From contig NC_074713.1 of the NCBI RefSeq assembly GCF_947242115.1, forward strand, positions 5,829,501-5,893,500: 64,000 nucleotides of DNA, written 5' to 3'. Under the pieces are notes generated by a model. That model ran no database searches. It had not been told where the DNA came from and saw only the letters and a program-made list of their open reading frames with translations. The first letter of the stretch is position 1. The number at the start of each line of letters is the position of its first letter. Shown piece by piece: positions 36,487 through 49,108 of the stretch. A program made the position numbers and the translations under genes. Source of the DNA: Biomphalaria glabrata. Taxonomy: Eukaryota; Mollusca; Gastropoda; Planorbidae.

Positions 36487-39400
36487 TGTGTGTGAGATAA
36501 CTTAGCTTATTCATATTTTTATCCCTCATTGTATCTACCACAAGAACATAACACCTTCTCTGGATGACCAGGAATATCCTTATTCATTGACAAATACTAT
36601 CAGGACATAGACAAATTCCTACAATCGGTCTCTTTGTGGAATAATTCTGGCGTTTAGAACATGGGCTGTGTAGGATTCAGTTGGAAGCCTATAAATCTAC
36701 ACAGGTATGGGCCATGAAGTACACAACAGCAGTTTGTTTTTGTATACATTGAATATCAGCCTGTAACAGAATGAAAGTGACTAATGAACATTCTCTGTTT
36801 AATGCCACTCAACACAATAAGTCTGTCAAATATTTTTTCTCTTCTATAATTGAGTTCATCTTTTTGTCAAAATTAGAAAAATGGAAAAAAAAATTTTTTT
36901 ACAGATCTTTTATTTAATAACATCTTGTTTCTGTAATAATTCTTAGTTTCATTTCTTTCAATATGGCAGTATTTTTTGTTCTCCTCTAGCATTGTAGTGC
37001 AGCGTTTGATTTTGTTGTCCTTAACGTAATTGCTAGATAACACATTGAATAGCATTTTAGTAAAGAAATATTTGTTACTAAAGAACATCTAAATCATTTT
37101 TGTTTAATTACTAATGTTGTTTGATAGTTGTCTATTTTATTTAGCTTAGTTCATGTGGTATAAAATAAAACTTAGACAATCTATCACAGCCAAACTTGAG
37201 GGGCAAGGCATGAGCTCTGCCAATGCCAAATTTGAGGGGCATAGCATGAGCTCTCTCAATGCCTAATCTGAAAAATAAAAATAGCCCATCTTATTGAAAA
37301 GAACACCATGACATGAACTTTTGTCACAGCTTAGTACCGAAACAAAATGAGACATCCAACTTGCATGGTAGTTAAAAGACTGCTTACCCAACTTTGAGAG
37401 TTAATCATGACATGAGTTCGGTTAAAACCTAATTCATATCCTTTAGTCTCTAAGTAACAATACGGAGTAGGAAAGTCAAGTTAAGCCTAAGGAGTTGTGT
37501 GTAAATATAAGGGTGATTTTTATCTTGTCTAATTCTATCCTGTTGAGGGAAGGCAGCTTGATCTGTATATTGATCTATTCACAGGTGATAAGTGTACACT
37601 TCTATTTGATCTTGTTAACATGCTGTAAACATTATTTGCTGTAGTCTTGTTACTTACTATATAAAGTAAATGCCTTGAAATGGTATCCAAAAAAAAATTA
37701 AGTGTTCTATTGTCTGTGTTGTTCTAGTTATGTATTTTTTTGGTACAAAATTATCTACAGTTGTAGGTTTTAAAAAAAAAAACTGCTGATTTGGTATGTT
37801 TGTTTCTAACAAAAAAAAAATTTCATTTATTTTTATTATTGTTACATATGTATTGTAGTTATAACTTGAAGGTATTATTATAGGACTTCACACCAAACCT
37901 AATACCGGTATTACTTTTTTTTTTTTTTTTTTTAAAGCTCAACATAGTTAATGAAAACTTGCAATAATACCTTAAAACAGCAATGGTGAATAGAATTGGT
38001 CTCTAAAAGGTTGAGACATCAATACGGTACAGCTAATGTTTCCATTTTATGATACATATGGCTCAGCTTAATGATCACCTTCAGATCTCTTTATTTAACC
38101 ACCGAAAATTAAGTTTGCCAAATCAGAAACCTGTCTATAGTTATTTTACTAAAAATTTTTTTTTTTTAACAATTGGATCTTGTCTACATAGTCATTCTAA
38201 TTCTGCTGTACAGCCAGTAATTTTCCCTAATTATTCACATTTTATAGCCATCAAATTGTAGCAATTTTTATAGCTGAACTACAAGGCATTGTCTCATCTT
38301 CTATTCTGGAGGTTTAGGATGAGTGCAGTATTTCACAACTGCACGAAAACATTTGTCATTCACTGAAATACACAATGGGCAATTCAATGACTTTTCCCAT
38401 TCAAACATTTTAAAATTACAATCTGTACATATTGATTTTGTAATTAGATTTTTTTTTTTATATTAGAAACCTAGACTTCCCTCCTTATGTTTTCTTGCAG
38501 GACAAGATTACTGGTCTACTTGGGAAATTTGTCTCCTGCAATCAAATTAAATAAACTAATTTATATCAAATGGTCGTTACCTTCTAAGATAATTACATTT
38601 ATAAAAAAACGGAATACTGACCTATCCAAATTGTACAACTACAGTCACATAAATAAGTTTCAATGTAGATCTACTTATAGTTAATTCAAAAGTTTATGTT
38701 GCTTTGGTCACAGTTTAAATTTAACAGTAAATTACACTCCTGGAAGCCATGGACTCCTGCTCTAGTGTCTATTAATGAGGTAAAAAAAGATCCAGATCAT
38801 TACATTGTACAGTTGTGTATAAAGGATGTTGAGTTGCATAGCATACTTCAGAGAGAACTTGTGTATAAATAACACATGTACATATTCTGTGCTTGGTGTC
38901 ACATCATGATAACTTGTGCAACAATAATGGATTCTTCAATAAGTTTTTTTGTCTTGTCAAAATGTTGATGTACATTACAAGTAATAAAAAGTAAAATTTA
39001 AAAACTTAAAGAATTTGTTTTTATAATAATTACACAGATCCACAGATCAGAAATAAAAGTTTAGATTGACTAAGTTTGTATTAGCAGTCAGACAGAAATG
39101 TACAGTATTCATTTACTCTGAAGGATCCAAGCCTTTAGGTCCAAAGGCTGTTTGCCTATTAAGTCCGAGGGCAACTATGATTCATTTCAGAAACAAGATG
39201 AAAACCTGGGTATTTTCATAGCAATGTTGCCCACACAACAGCAAACCTCTCTCCATGCTATGTGTTCAAAGGTGTAAATGCTTATATTGACTAGCATACA
39301 ATTTTCTCCTTACGCTTTTGCTAACACAAGTCAATAAAAATGTTTTTGTGGTTATATGTTTTAATGATTTCAAATGTTTACCAAACAAACAATAGTAAAA

Positions 39401-40489
39401 ACATTTCAAATCTTAAATTTCACCCCACTTAATTATTAGTAACATCATTTAGGAAAGGCTACCAAGTCATCACAATACAAAAATATAAAAAAGTCGTGGG
39501 AATTTATTTCATTAAAAAGTATGCTGGTATCAGTGGTGATAGTTAACGTACGTCAAGCAACAAAACTAAAACATTCAGTTTGGAAAAAAACTAGTGGCAA
39601 GGAAATAGTTAATAAATTACAAACAAAAAAACAATAGGTTTGGATCAAACCTATAATAATAAAAAAAGTAAATCCCCAATTTTTTCAAGTCACGAGATGC
39701 CTTACTGACTAAAGGCATTTCAATGGCATCCATATACGAATGTCAAACCTTGTAATGTTATGTGGCAGCCTCATAAGGACATCCAGAGCTATAGATCAAT
39801 TAGAAACCACGACTAAAGCAGTAATAACTGTACATCATTTTATGTGGTCTTGACATTTTGTAAAACATAATAAGAGCCAAAATATCCCAGGTATTTTTTT
39901 TTTTGGCTTCAAACAAAAAATGTTTATAAATGCTTTGCTGCCCATCAAAAAACAAAGAAAAAACAACATCTCTATAAACTAGTCCACATTGCCAAAAAGA
40001 AGAAAAGTACTGAAATATAAAATAATGTAAATATTTAACATAAAGCAAAATCAAAGTTGTCACTAAATAAAGGGAGACATTTCACAAAATGTGCTTTAGA
40101 AAATTAACCTTAGATAAAGTAAATGTAAAAAAGACAAATGCACAAAATGAAATGCAACAACAAAAAATAGATATATTTTTATAAGGAAAAAAAATTCAAT
40201 AGTGACTAATTGTACTATTGTAAAAATAAATCACACATTTACAGTACAAAGTAAAACAATTTAACTCATAAAACTCCACACTAAAGAGCAATTAAGTGAA
40301 AATAGAAGGGTTTTATTTATCCCACACACTAGCATTTCTGTTAACCAATTAACTGGTTACTTTAGTTAATAACAGAAATAAAAAAGAATTGCTAGAGTAT
40401 AATTTCATTAGAAAATCCACACTTCCCTAAATAAATCATAATAATTTTAACTAGATAAACTGATGTCAGCACAGCCTCTCCCCATGTTC
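36487..40489. other. Convergent 3' flanks of the poly(A) polymerase and Kintoun genes
   Basis: No further coding frame is supported. Candidate poly(A) signals for the polymerase are AATAAA at 37164-37169 and 38983-38988. If the distal one is used the 3' UTR is about 2.5 kb. On the minus strand AATAAA at 40317-40312 lies 173 bases past the Kintoun stop. Short frames of 60-90 codons here are AT-rich and lack family resemblance. Confidence 0.55.
40312..40317 (-). terminator. Probable Kintoun poly(A) signal (AATAAA)
   Basis: This is the nearest canonical hexamer downstream of the Kintoun stop codon, 173 bases away. The assignment rests on position only. Confidence 0.5.
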
Positions 40490-43400
40490 TCAATCAATAT
40501 CTAGCTCATAAATCAAAGCATTGGAAAACTCAAAAGGACATTTAGTCACATGTTCTGAATCATTTCTTTGTGGCCCATCCTCCCAGCTTAAGATAGTCTC
40601 AACATCGGAATGTTCTTTGAGTCTGTCAGCAGTCAATTTCTTCTGGGGTCCACTCTTTTGATCATCTTCGTTCACTGGAAAAACTTGATCGCAACTCGTT
40701 GACACAACATTCTCTTTATCACATTTGTCAGTGATAGAAATTTTTCCACTGAACTCATCTGCCATTGAGCTCACAGCATCTACAAAATCATCGTCATCAC
40801 TATCATGTCTGTCACAAGGTGTTTCTCCAGTAGTGTCACCCCCAGCCAGTTTACTCCTGATTTCAGAAATAATCTTTTTTTTCTTATCCCCATCCTTTTC
40901 AAGGAAATTTTCGGCTCCATTTACTTCACCGCATTCATTCCTATCAATAGGCTTACCTTTCAAACTTTCTTCAAAATTATCACAGGTTTCAGAAGATATT
41001 AGTTTATCACCACTTTGTGCACCACTAGTCCTAAAATCAATGACACTAGCATCTTTTGGTATTGATTCAGGCTTTTTATCTGAAATATGATTTCCTTTTT
41101 TGCCTTTTTTATTGCCATTTTTCTTTTTTTCTTTCTGGTTAACCTTGTCAGGGTAGATATTAGGGCCAGGGTCTGACAAGGCACGAGAAAGACCTGACTT
41201 AGGCAAAGGCTTTTCCAATGAGCTTTCTCCTTCGCTCAGAGAGTGAGCATCTAATGAATTAATGCATTCTTCGCTGCTGCTAGTGCCCTCACTGGCCCTG
41301 CGCATTCTTCCCTGGCGCTTTTCATCACGCTTGCGCTGACGCCGTCTTTTGCTTTTCAGCACCGTCGTCATGCTGGAAACGGAAGCAAATGATTTGAATG
41401 AAGCTTTGTCAACATGGTTGCTAAAAGAGACTGATCTTTTCTTGCTAAAAGAAGAGGAGAGTTCTTCTCCTTCAGATCTAGGACTTTCTGGTTCCATTCC
41501 ATTTACTTCTTCACTAGACTCTGAAGGTGTTCGTGTTTTCAAAATACTATGTAGATTTGGTGTAGGGTGTTTGTGTATGACTTCAATCTCTGCAGAAGAA
41601 GGGGGTTCATAGTCTTCATCATCAAGCTCTTCATCTTCAGGCTTGTACTTTTTGGCTTTAGGAGGCTGAAGAAGAAAAAAAGCAAAAAATAATGTAAATT
41701 CTATCAACAGTTTTTAATTTTAAATTACATGTATTATAAACTGAATAACTTTGTTTAGTGCTAGACTGGGAGTTTCCAAACTGTTCTGCGGCACACAGTT
41801 TCACAAGGCCTAAATAGTGATCTTCAAAAAAATATTAATAGTAAATAACAATTAAAAATAAACTAATTTCTTAGTAAATGTTTGTCCCAACCTTGATCTC
41901 AATTGTAAGCCTGGCCTCCTCCATTGTAACAACTGACAATTCTGGGAGCGCCTCCACTAAAACAGGCATGGTGGATTCTTGAAGAGTTGCTTCTTGATCA
42001 AGTTCAGATAACTCTCTTTGCAAATTGCTTTCGGTTAGAAATTGCCTCACCTAAACAGAAGAAGAGTTGGTTATAATAAAATTATGTCTAACAGGAACCT
42101 AAGTATGATTATCAAGAGAAATATGCCAAAATCTTGACAAATGATGAAATATTTGCCTAGAGGATTTCTGGAGAGGAGAAGACAAAAAAGCATTCCAAAT
42201 GGCATGAAAACAAAATTACTTTCTAAAGACACCACCAAAAGTAAATATTTATTTTATGAAACTACGCAAGACTCAGAATGCTTAACTAATGTGTACGATT
42301 AATACATACAAAATAGCATTAATCAATTCAAAAAAACATGATGAGTATTCATGAACCTGAATATTATCTTATCACATTTTTCTACACTTTTTAATAACAC
42401 ATAAGAGAGGCTTTTGTAGAAACATACCTATTAAAACCAGGATAATAATTTGAAAATACTTTCCTAGTGACTAAAGAACTGCAACTAATGGACACAATTT
42501 AATATGATTCGAATGTTCCTTAATTAAGAAACAAAGATAACTATTTCCTAATCCAAATCTCCTGTCGGATCGCAGCAGACTCTGGTCTATCATGAAAACA
42601 ATCTGATGTACATATCAAATAACTAGGCAGCCACTCTGTTAATTTACTTATGCTGCTGATTTAGCGTTTTTCAGAAAAAGAAATTATGATAAAGAAATTA
42701 GAAAAGACATTACTTAATGCAAGACTGAAGTACATAACTAAATACATGACTATGTCAATAGAAGTCAAGAGTAAAGAAGCAAAATATAAATCTCAATTTT
42801 AAATAGTAAACCAATTTAAATATTTGTGATCACAGATAGACAAAACAATGAAATGCTGATAAACATCAAAGACTATTTAAACATCTTAGAGGCAATAATG
42901 TAAACAGGACTATTTCTTCCTTTCTCTCTCTCTCTCTCTATCTATATATATATATATTTATATATATTATAGACAATGGGAGCTTATCCACATTGACACC
43001 CCCTAACCATGACAACCTGTCCTTTGAAACAGGTGGGAAGCGTGGTCGAGAGGCTAAGTGCGCTTGAACTTAGCTTGGCTTGGCTACCTATGAAGGGTGC
43101 ACCTGACAAGGGCAGAGTTGTATTTACTGAGCGCCTAAAGCCTAAAGGCAGCACAGAAAAACCTACTCCAAGATACCCCCCCCACACACACACTCTGGTC
43201 CACAACTGAGATTGGACCAAAGCGCTCTGAGCATGCTATAAGTATAAGCATGAAAGTAGCGCTATATGAAAGCCATAATTTAATTTAATTTAGATTTATA
43301 GATTATAGATATAGTATTAATATACATCATAAAATAATATATCATGTATAATCATGCTATTTTAATTTTATTATTTAAAGTCCACTACTAGATCTACTCA

Positions 43401-44990
43401 ATCTCTAGATCTAGACTAGATTAGATCTATATATAGAATATAGATCTAGATTATATTATTCTAGATCTCTAATATTTTGTCACGTTCTATTAAAACGATC
43501 TTCAAAACAAAAGGCATATCATTCATTAAATAATTAACAGAAACAGTTAAATATGATATGAGTAACTACCTTACTACTCGTGACTCAGTCTATGACTAGT
43601 CTATTGGATACTATTAAAAAAAAAAACTATAATACTATCCTATTGTTACTATTGACTATTGTAATTGTCATTGATGATTGTACTAAATTAACTAAATTAA
43701 TTATAAATCTTAAATCTAGACTAGATGCAATCAAATCATCTAGAGTCCTATATAATTATCTAATCTAGATCGTATCTATATAGTAGTGCAAATTGTACTG
43801 AGTATGAATACTATGGTTGCATTACCTTCTGGAAAATGTCCAAAAATAAAATTGGCTAGACGAGACGAAACAGTAGAGCAGGAAGGTCAATGTTGTTTTT
43901 GTTTACACAGGGGGAAAAAAAAAAGTCATGTCACCCAACGACACACATTCAAATGCTTCCACAAAACAGACTATAAAATGGAATCTAGATCTAGTTAGAT
44001 TATGCACGAACTTCGAAATGTCCAAAAATTACAGTTCAGTTTGTTTTGCTTGCTAAACAAAAATGTTAATCTCAAGAAACAAGAAAAAAGACACAGCTAG
44101 ACGTCTCGACCCTTCTATTTGCCAGCATTAAAATTTACGCGAACGTTCGGCTTTTCCCGTAATTCTGGTTCGCTAAGCTGGTATCACGTGGGCACGAGCC
44201 AGACTATTTGTGTCGTGGCCTTAACCGAGTAACGTAGCCCAGCATATTTCCTGTGACGCTACTCGCTCAATAGCTGATGAAACAACACATGAGAAGTCAT
44301 CAGTAGTTTGTTAGAGCTAGATATACACTAGGAAAGCAAATAATTAAACAAAATTATAGACTCTGATTATCACGATGTTTAAAAGCAGAATTATGCTCAG
44401 TACATATATAGATACTAGATGCACACACAATTTTGAAAACAAAACAAAGATCCTCGAATTTTCCACGGCCTTCAGAAATTGACCTTACCTTGACCCGCTC
44501 CCCGAGAGATATATATATTTTTTTTTTTTGGGGGGGGGGGGGGTATTTTTTAGAACTAACATTTGATCACTGTGTACTGGGCACTGTTAGGTCACATTTG
44601 ATTACTGACTTAGTCATGCTTGACCTCAAGCACCCAGATCTAAGTAGGACTGACAAATGTGCCAATTAATTAATTTTGGGCATTCGAAAAAGAAAACAAA
44701 AATACTATCGATCTCTAATTTATTATTTACTTATCGTGATTGGGTAGACATATAATGATATACTTATTGAAAAATTAGGGCTCATTTTGTCTCTTTCATA
44801 GGCTGTATTGTAACAATTTAATATTTTAAAATCCCTTCTTTTTTCTTTTTCCCTTCTTTAAATAAAATGGAACATTTGTTAAATTGTGAAAAAAAATGGA
44901 ATGGCTGCACACACAAAATTATTATTTTACCACTGTGCAATTTACAAAAACAAATAGACTTATAGTTAAAATATCAATAGGAGGCACAGC

Positions 44991-45044
<54 letters not shown>

Positions 45045-47363
45045 AATAATATACAATCTTTTTATATATAGGCCTATATATAATATCAATGAACCATAGT
45101 CATGTCATTCTACGACTGAAAAAGGTCAACCTAATATGTGTAAACCAAGATCCTTTGAGGAAAACATTTTTTTTTTAGATGTGGTTGATAAATCAGTTTT
45201 AAAACACAGTCATAGCTGCTGGGGTTAAGGTAGGATGAGAATTTTACAATTATTTTTAAATTAATTTTTCTAAAAAGAATTAGTCAAATCCAGTTAATCA
45301 GACCGCCAGTTAAATGGATCAGCCACTTACACAAATCGAATCCTAAGTACCAAAACAAATTATACACCTGAATTCAGTTCAAGGGACCAGCCAGTTATTA
45401 GAACCAAAATGATCGCATTCTGATGTGGTCTGATCAACTGGATTTTACCGTATATATTTGAAAACTACTCATTGATCTACTATTATTGTATTGAATATTT
45501 ATCAGTGTAATTTACTATGATAAGGATAAATTCGTGGTTAAAAAATCTTTAAAAAATAAAACAGTTTGTATATTGTAAGATGAAGATGTGGTATATATGG
45601 CTGAAAGGGGGTTCTAGTTCAACACCCGATTTGAGCAGAGTTGTGTTTACTGAGCGCCAAAAGGCACGAAAGTTTCACTAGATATAAAAGCTATTAGAAA
45701 AAAAAAATGTGTATAAAATTAAAAGGTTCAACATGCTAAATAATCTACTTACTTCCAGTTTTGTATCATCAACTCCAATTTCAAATGTATCCCACAATCC
45801 TCTGCTTTCTTTCTGCTTAAGAATAATGAAAACTAAATTGTCATTACTAACATCAACACTGCCATGCTCAGAAGCAATGCAACAACCCTCAAGAAACTTA
45901 ACACACATGCTGTAATAAATGGGAAAACATCCAGCACCATATGATATAAACTGTATAATAGCCATGGTGTTTTGAGGGAAAAGCATTTTTGTTGAATTTT
46001 CTTCAACATTTTTTACTTTGATAACAAAAGAAACTGTTTCATTATCCTGTGAAAACTGATAGTCTGGCAAAACCCACTTTACATTTTGTGGAAACAGGTT
46101 GTTTTCAGCATCATTTACTTGAGTATTCTTCAATGACTGGAGTTCTGGTTTTGACACACCACTATTGTCTGTATTTAATTCTTTCACAAGATGTTCATCT
46201 ATTATGTCAGTGGTGGAGCTATTCTGGGTTATCTCGCTAACAGACTGATGGTCACTCATTTCAGAAAAAGGCAAAGGCTGTGTTTTGTCAGGCAATACTG
46301 GGAGAGTCACTATCAATAATCTCTTTGACTTGTCAAACTTTGCAGTTCCTTCATCTTCATTCACTGGATAGGGCAATGCTAGATCTAATTTATATGCCGC
46401 AGGGGAGACTGATGTAATCAACAGTCTTTTCTCAAAGATATCTAAATTGGCCTGTGCAGCAGAATTAAGTAGAGGCAGCTCAATTTTTATAACAAGTTCT
46501 TTAGGGCGAGTTGAAGTCTTCGCATCAGGAGCATTTCGATATTCACTCATATCTATGTGAGAGCGGTGGGTAATTGAGTACTTTGGCTCTGTAAATTTTC
46601 TTTCTTCTGATTTACCTTTATTTCCATTTTTGTTGTCTGTTTTCTGTTTTGAATGCCTCGCTTCATTTTCAGCAGCTTTTTCATAGGAGGTTTTGGAATC
46701 ATAAGGATAAGGCATTTGGTTCAGAAGATCGTCAGGTGGCATTTGATACGAATCACTATCGTGTTTCCTCTCTCGAAGAATGGTAGCAGTTTTCATTCCT
46801 TTGAATTTTAATTTGGGTCGCTTAATGTTATTTTTATCAAGGGTCACACCAAATTGACGCTCAATACCATCTAGAGCAGTGTCCTCAACAAGTTTTTTAA
46901 ATCTGTCATTTTTTATTGCCATTCTATAAGTATCAGGGTGAAAGACAACATCATATACTTGGCACTTTAGCTTGGACTTATCAAAATCATCTTTCGGGGG
47001 TGCAAATGAATGAGGAATTTGCCACAAAAGTCCACTTTTACCATCTGGACTGGTTTGTTTCTGAGATTTTGGTTTATCAATTTTGTCGTTCTGACATATA
47101 TTTATAAATGCCTTGATAGACCCGTTTACAGTAGTTTTTAAAACATAACCTGGTTCAGGATGAATAAATTGAACACTCATGCCTCTCTCATTTTCCATCA
47201 TAGCTATTTCTTCTTCTGCTTTGCGCATATTTTCCGGGTTGGAAATTTCTTCCGCATACTCACAAAGTAACTTTCGAAACTGCTCATCTTTGAGCGCTTC
47301 TCCAAGTCTTTTGACTTCATCTCTACTAAGGTTTAAGTCTTCCAACGTACGCTCAGAAGCCAT
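40490..47363 (-). CDS. DNAAF2: Kintoun / dynein axonemal assembly factor 2 (3 exons)
   Basis: Minus-strand exons 47363-45753, 42050-41892 and 41665-40490, all phase 0, give 981 aa; human DNAAF2 is 837. Kintoun is a cytoplasmic co-chaperone that helps HSP90/HSP70 preassemble outer and inner dynein arms for motile cilia. The start LEDLNLSRDEVKRLGEAL matches the human N-terminus. The PIH1 domain follows (~65-190; HPEPGYVLKT, VYDVVFHPDTY, ERQFGVTLD), then a CS/p23-like domain (~265-375; ELVIKIELPLL, LDLALPYPV, FDKSKRLLIVTLPV). A second CS-like segment spans the exon 1/2 junction. The long acidic, Ser- and Lys-rich tail ends CPFEFSNALIYELDID, like human CAFSFQNSLLYDLD. The frame stays open upstream to an ATG at 47519 (52 more residues); MASERTLEDL at 47363 is preferred by homology. 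Exon 3 is extended compared with human. Intron 1 is 3.7 kb and full of repeats. Confidence 0.96.
41763..41805 (-). mobile_element. hAT terminal fragment in Kintoun intron 2
   Basis: AGTTTCCAAACTGTTCTGCG followed by GCACAC resembles the CAGTGTTTCCCAAACTGTG end of the hAT element at 50465. Only one end is visible and it is degraded. Confidence 0.35.
43034..43279 (+). mobile_element. tRNA-derived SINE, family A, copy 4
   Basis: It begins GGGAAGCGTGGTCGAGAGGC, the best-preserved family-A head in the window. It lacks most of the B box region because of a deletion (CTATGAAGGGTGCACCTGAC). It ends in GCGCTATATGAAAGCCATAA. It lies in Kintoun intron 1. Confidence 0.8.
44998..45038. repeat. (TA)n microsatellite
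   Basis: About twenty uninterrupted TA units in Kintoun intron 1. Confidence 0.95.
45286..45445. mobile_element. Palindromic ~160-bp MITE candidate (pogo/Tigger-like?)
   Basis: AAATCCAGTTAATCAGAC at the left is the inverse complement of GTCTGATCAACTGGATTT at the right, with one mismatch in 18. Inner CAGTTAA and GACCAGCCAGTTA words repeat the theme. Ends starting CAGTT recall pogo/Tigger elements, but no clean TA duplication was seen. Confidence 0.45.
45597..45695 (+). mobile_element. tRNA-derived SINE, family A, copy 6 (truncated)
   Basis: Only the B box (TAGTTCAACACCCGA) and the TGTGTTTACTGAGCGCC body segment remain, followed by a short tail TATAAAAGCTATTAG. It abuts the donor side of Kintoun exon 1. 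Confidence 0.65.
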
Positions 47364-47817
47364 GTTGTTAGGAATGTCAACACCGTAGTGACGCATGCGT
47401 TGTTGTGCTATATGTAAGGGAATGAACTCTAATTTTTCAGCAAAGACAACAGATAAGAGTTCCACATCTTTAATTTCATAAAAACAATAATCTTCGAAAC
47501 TAGAGTTTAATCCTTTCATTGAATAATATTATTAAAACTAAAGCATGAGGTATTCGACACATTGAAACCCATAATAGCACCAGTCTCACTCAAGTAACTG
47601 TTCGTTCTCTAAATGAGTCCAGAGCTTCTTATCAAAATAGACCTAATAGTCTTTCACCCGCTTACCAGATTATTTTTTCTAATGACGAGGACACTTTTTT
47701 GAGTTTTGTAGGATCAAAGACCGCATTACAAACCAAGAGATTAGAGACAGGGTTACTGCAGCGATTGGACCCCATCGTAAAAAAAAACGCAAGCTTAAAA
47801 TCTGTGGCTCGCAACTA

Positions 47818-48035
47818 TCTTTCTTCAGGGAACAGTACCCGGAAAAAGAAGAAGAGCGATTAGAGCTTAGGACAAAATAAAAGAATGGATAGGCCTGCCT
47901 TTGAAAAATGTTATTACTAAGGCAAAAGACAGGAATTGAGAAAGACGGTCGACAAGTATTGCATGTTGCCCCAACGGTCCAATAGACTAAGGGATAGGTA
48001 ATAAAGGTAAAGCTAGGTAATTAAAGGATTAATTT
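47818..48035 (+). mobile_element. LINE ORF2 C-terminal fragment
   Basis: The translation reads LQGTVPGKRRRAIRA, a stop, DKIKEWIGLPLKNVITKAKDRN and another stop. KDR with a downstream Arg-rich segment and the DKIKEWxGLxL motif are typical of the C-terminus of non-LTR reverse transcriptases. It is broken by stops and lacks the rest of the element. Confidence 0.7.
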
Positions 48036-48057
48036 GGAGTTCCACAGAGAAATATGA

Positions 48058-48150
48058 AAGCCTCTAATTTTTAAAATAAGATATGCATGACGCGAAGGAC
48101 GTAATCATCTTCTTTTTTTTATGTAACCTCTGTAAACTCTGTATTTTATA
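48058..48150 (+). mobile_element. LINE 3'-UTR fragment (same family as 16965-17440)
   Basis: ATGCATGACGCGAAGGACGT and the following AATCATCTTCTTTT match the 3' UTR at 17355-17395. The copy ends in TTTATAAGATAAGAT, the same ATAAG-type tail. Confidence 0.7.
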
Positions 48151-48299
48151 AGATAAGATTGGTCAGACTATGGTGGTGTTGCCTATGATTGCATTGGCCA
48201 GTAAAAATTTCTAGTTCTAGTAGATCTATATTGAGACGATTTTTACTCGATCAAATATATTATAGGTTATAGCCTTAGTTAAAGGCTACTGTAAGACAT

Positions 48300-48442
48300 G
48301 ACTCGCTCTCAAAAGTCATCCTTCAAGGTACAGTGGAGGCAGCACGAAGAAAGGGTCGTCCAAAGAAAAGCTGGCTGGATAAAATAAAAGAATTATATAT
48401 CCTGCTAAGAACAGCTGCTGACAGGAAAAAAAAGTGGATGTA
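48300..48442 (+). mobile_element. LINE ORF2 C-terminal fragment, second family
   Basis: The frame reads LQGTVEAARRKGRPKKSW, then LDKIKEL and LLRTAADRKKKW. The GRPKKSWLDxIKE...AADRKKW pattern is a hallmark of the tail of many invertebrate LINE reverse transcriptases. It lies 150 bases past the previous LINE fragments, so several insertions piled up here. Confidence 0.7.
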
Positions 48443-48830
48443 ATTTATATTAATTGCCAACTGTCACAGCACCCTTGACGAAAGTCAATGTACAGATGAT
48501 GGTGATCTATATTATAGGCATATATATATATATATCTTTAAAAACAGAAAATAAAAAGAATATGAAATCGTTAACCCGGAATAGACCCGGACTGTGTGAT
48601 TTCGCTCTTAGCACCAAAGGAAACGAATACGAAAAATGTCAAAATAATCAACGCATCAAAAGATCTCAGCACTCCGAACGGATTTGCATGAAATTTCGTA
48701 CTCAGTATAAATACAAATAGCACAAAAATATTTCTACATTTTTAAAGCATGTTTTCCTCTAAGTCAACTTTTAGCATTACGTCATATTGTACTATGTAGG
48801 CCTATTATCAATTTCCCCAGTAGTTCTTAT

Positions 48831-48847
48831 ATATATATATATATATG

Positions 48848-48906
<59 letters not shown>
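48831..48906. repeat. (TA)n microsatellite with GTATGTAT interruption
   Basis: About 76 bases of TA units with one short TG-containing interruption near 48846-48852. It abuts the MITE at 48932. Frames translated as IYIYIY on both strands are artefacts of it. Confidence 0.95.
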
Positions 48907-48909
<3 letters not shown>

Positions 48910-48931
48910 AATTTTAAAAGCGCATCTATAT

Positions 48932-49108
48932 CAGTGGCGCAGCTATAGGGAGAAGGGGGGAGAATTCGAAAATTTCCCCGGGCTCCCACTTGAGGGGGGC
49001 TTCCAAAAAAGTTTTTTTTTCTTTAAATTTTACGCAAAATGCAAAGGCCCCAAATGAGATCTAACCCCCCAGCCCCCAAACGATGGCAAATTCCTAGCTA
49101 CGCCCCTG
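48932..49108. mobile_element. hAT-type MITE, family M, copy 2
   Basis: The ends CAGTGGCGCAGCTA and TAGCTACGCCCCTG are inverted repeats. Flanks ATCTATAT and ACCTATAT form an 8-bp target duplication with one mismatch. The interior (TTCCCCGGGCTCCCA, AAATTTTACGCAAAATGCAA) parallels copy 1 at 19115-19246 (TTTGAACACCCCC, AATATTACACCAAATGCAGG). Confidence 0.8.

Larger units (their letters stand above)
42051..45752. other. Kintoun intron 1, contents
   Basis: This intron holds (TC)n(TA)n at 42920-42970, two family-A SINEs, a TAGATCTAGA tract at 43380-43460, a T9G13 run at 44520-44543, a (TA)n run at 44998-45038 and a palindromic element at 45286-45445. Around 44100-44300 GC content rises, with CACGTG at 44185-44190 and several CpG-rich words. 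That could mark a promoter of an internal or antisense transcript, but no exon is evident. Confidence 0.55.

Noticed and set aside
40490-41707. 405-aa minus-strand frame as a separate gene
   Set aside because: Its first ~14 codons are intronic. A good acceptor at 41666 and the Kintoun-like C-terminus show it is the last exon of DNAAF2.
45678-45752. The last ~25 residues of the long Kintoun frame (VSRLFSMLNL...)
   Set aside because: They lie past a consensus donor (GGAA|GTAAGT). The homologous sequence continues in the 42050-41892 exon.
48792-49057. IYIYIY-rich frames on both strands
   Set aside because: They are translations of the (TA)n microsatellite and the adjoining MITE.
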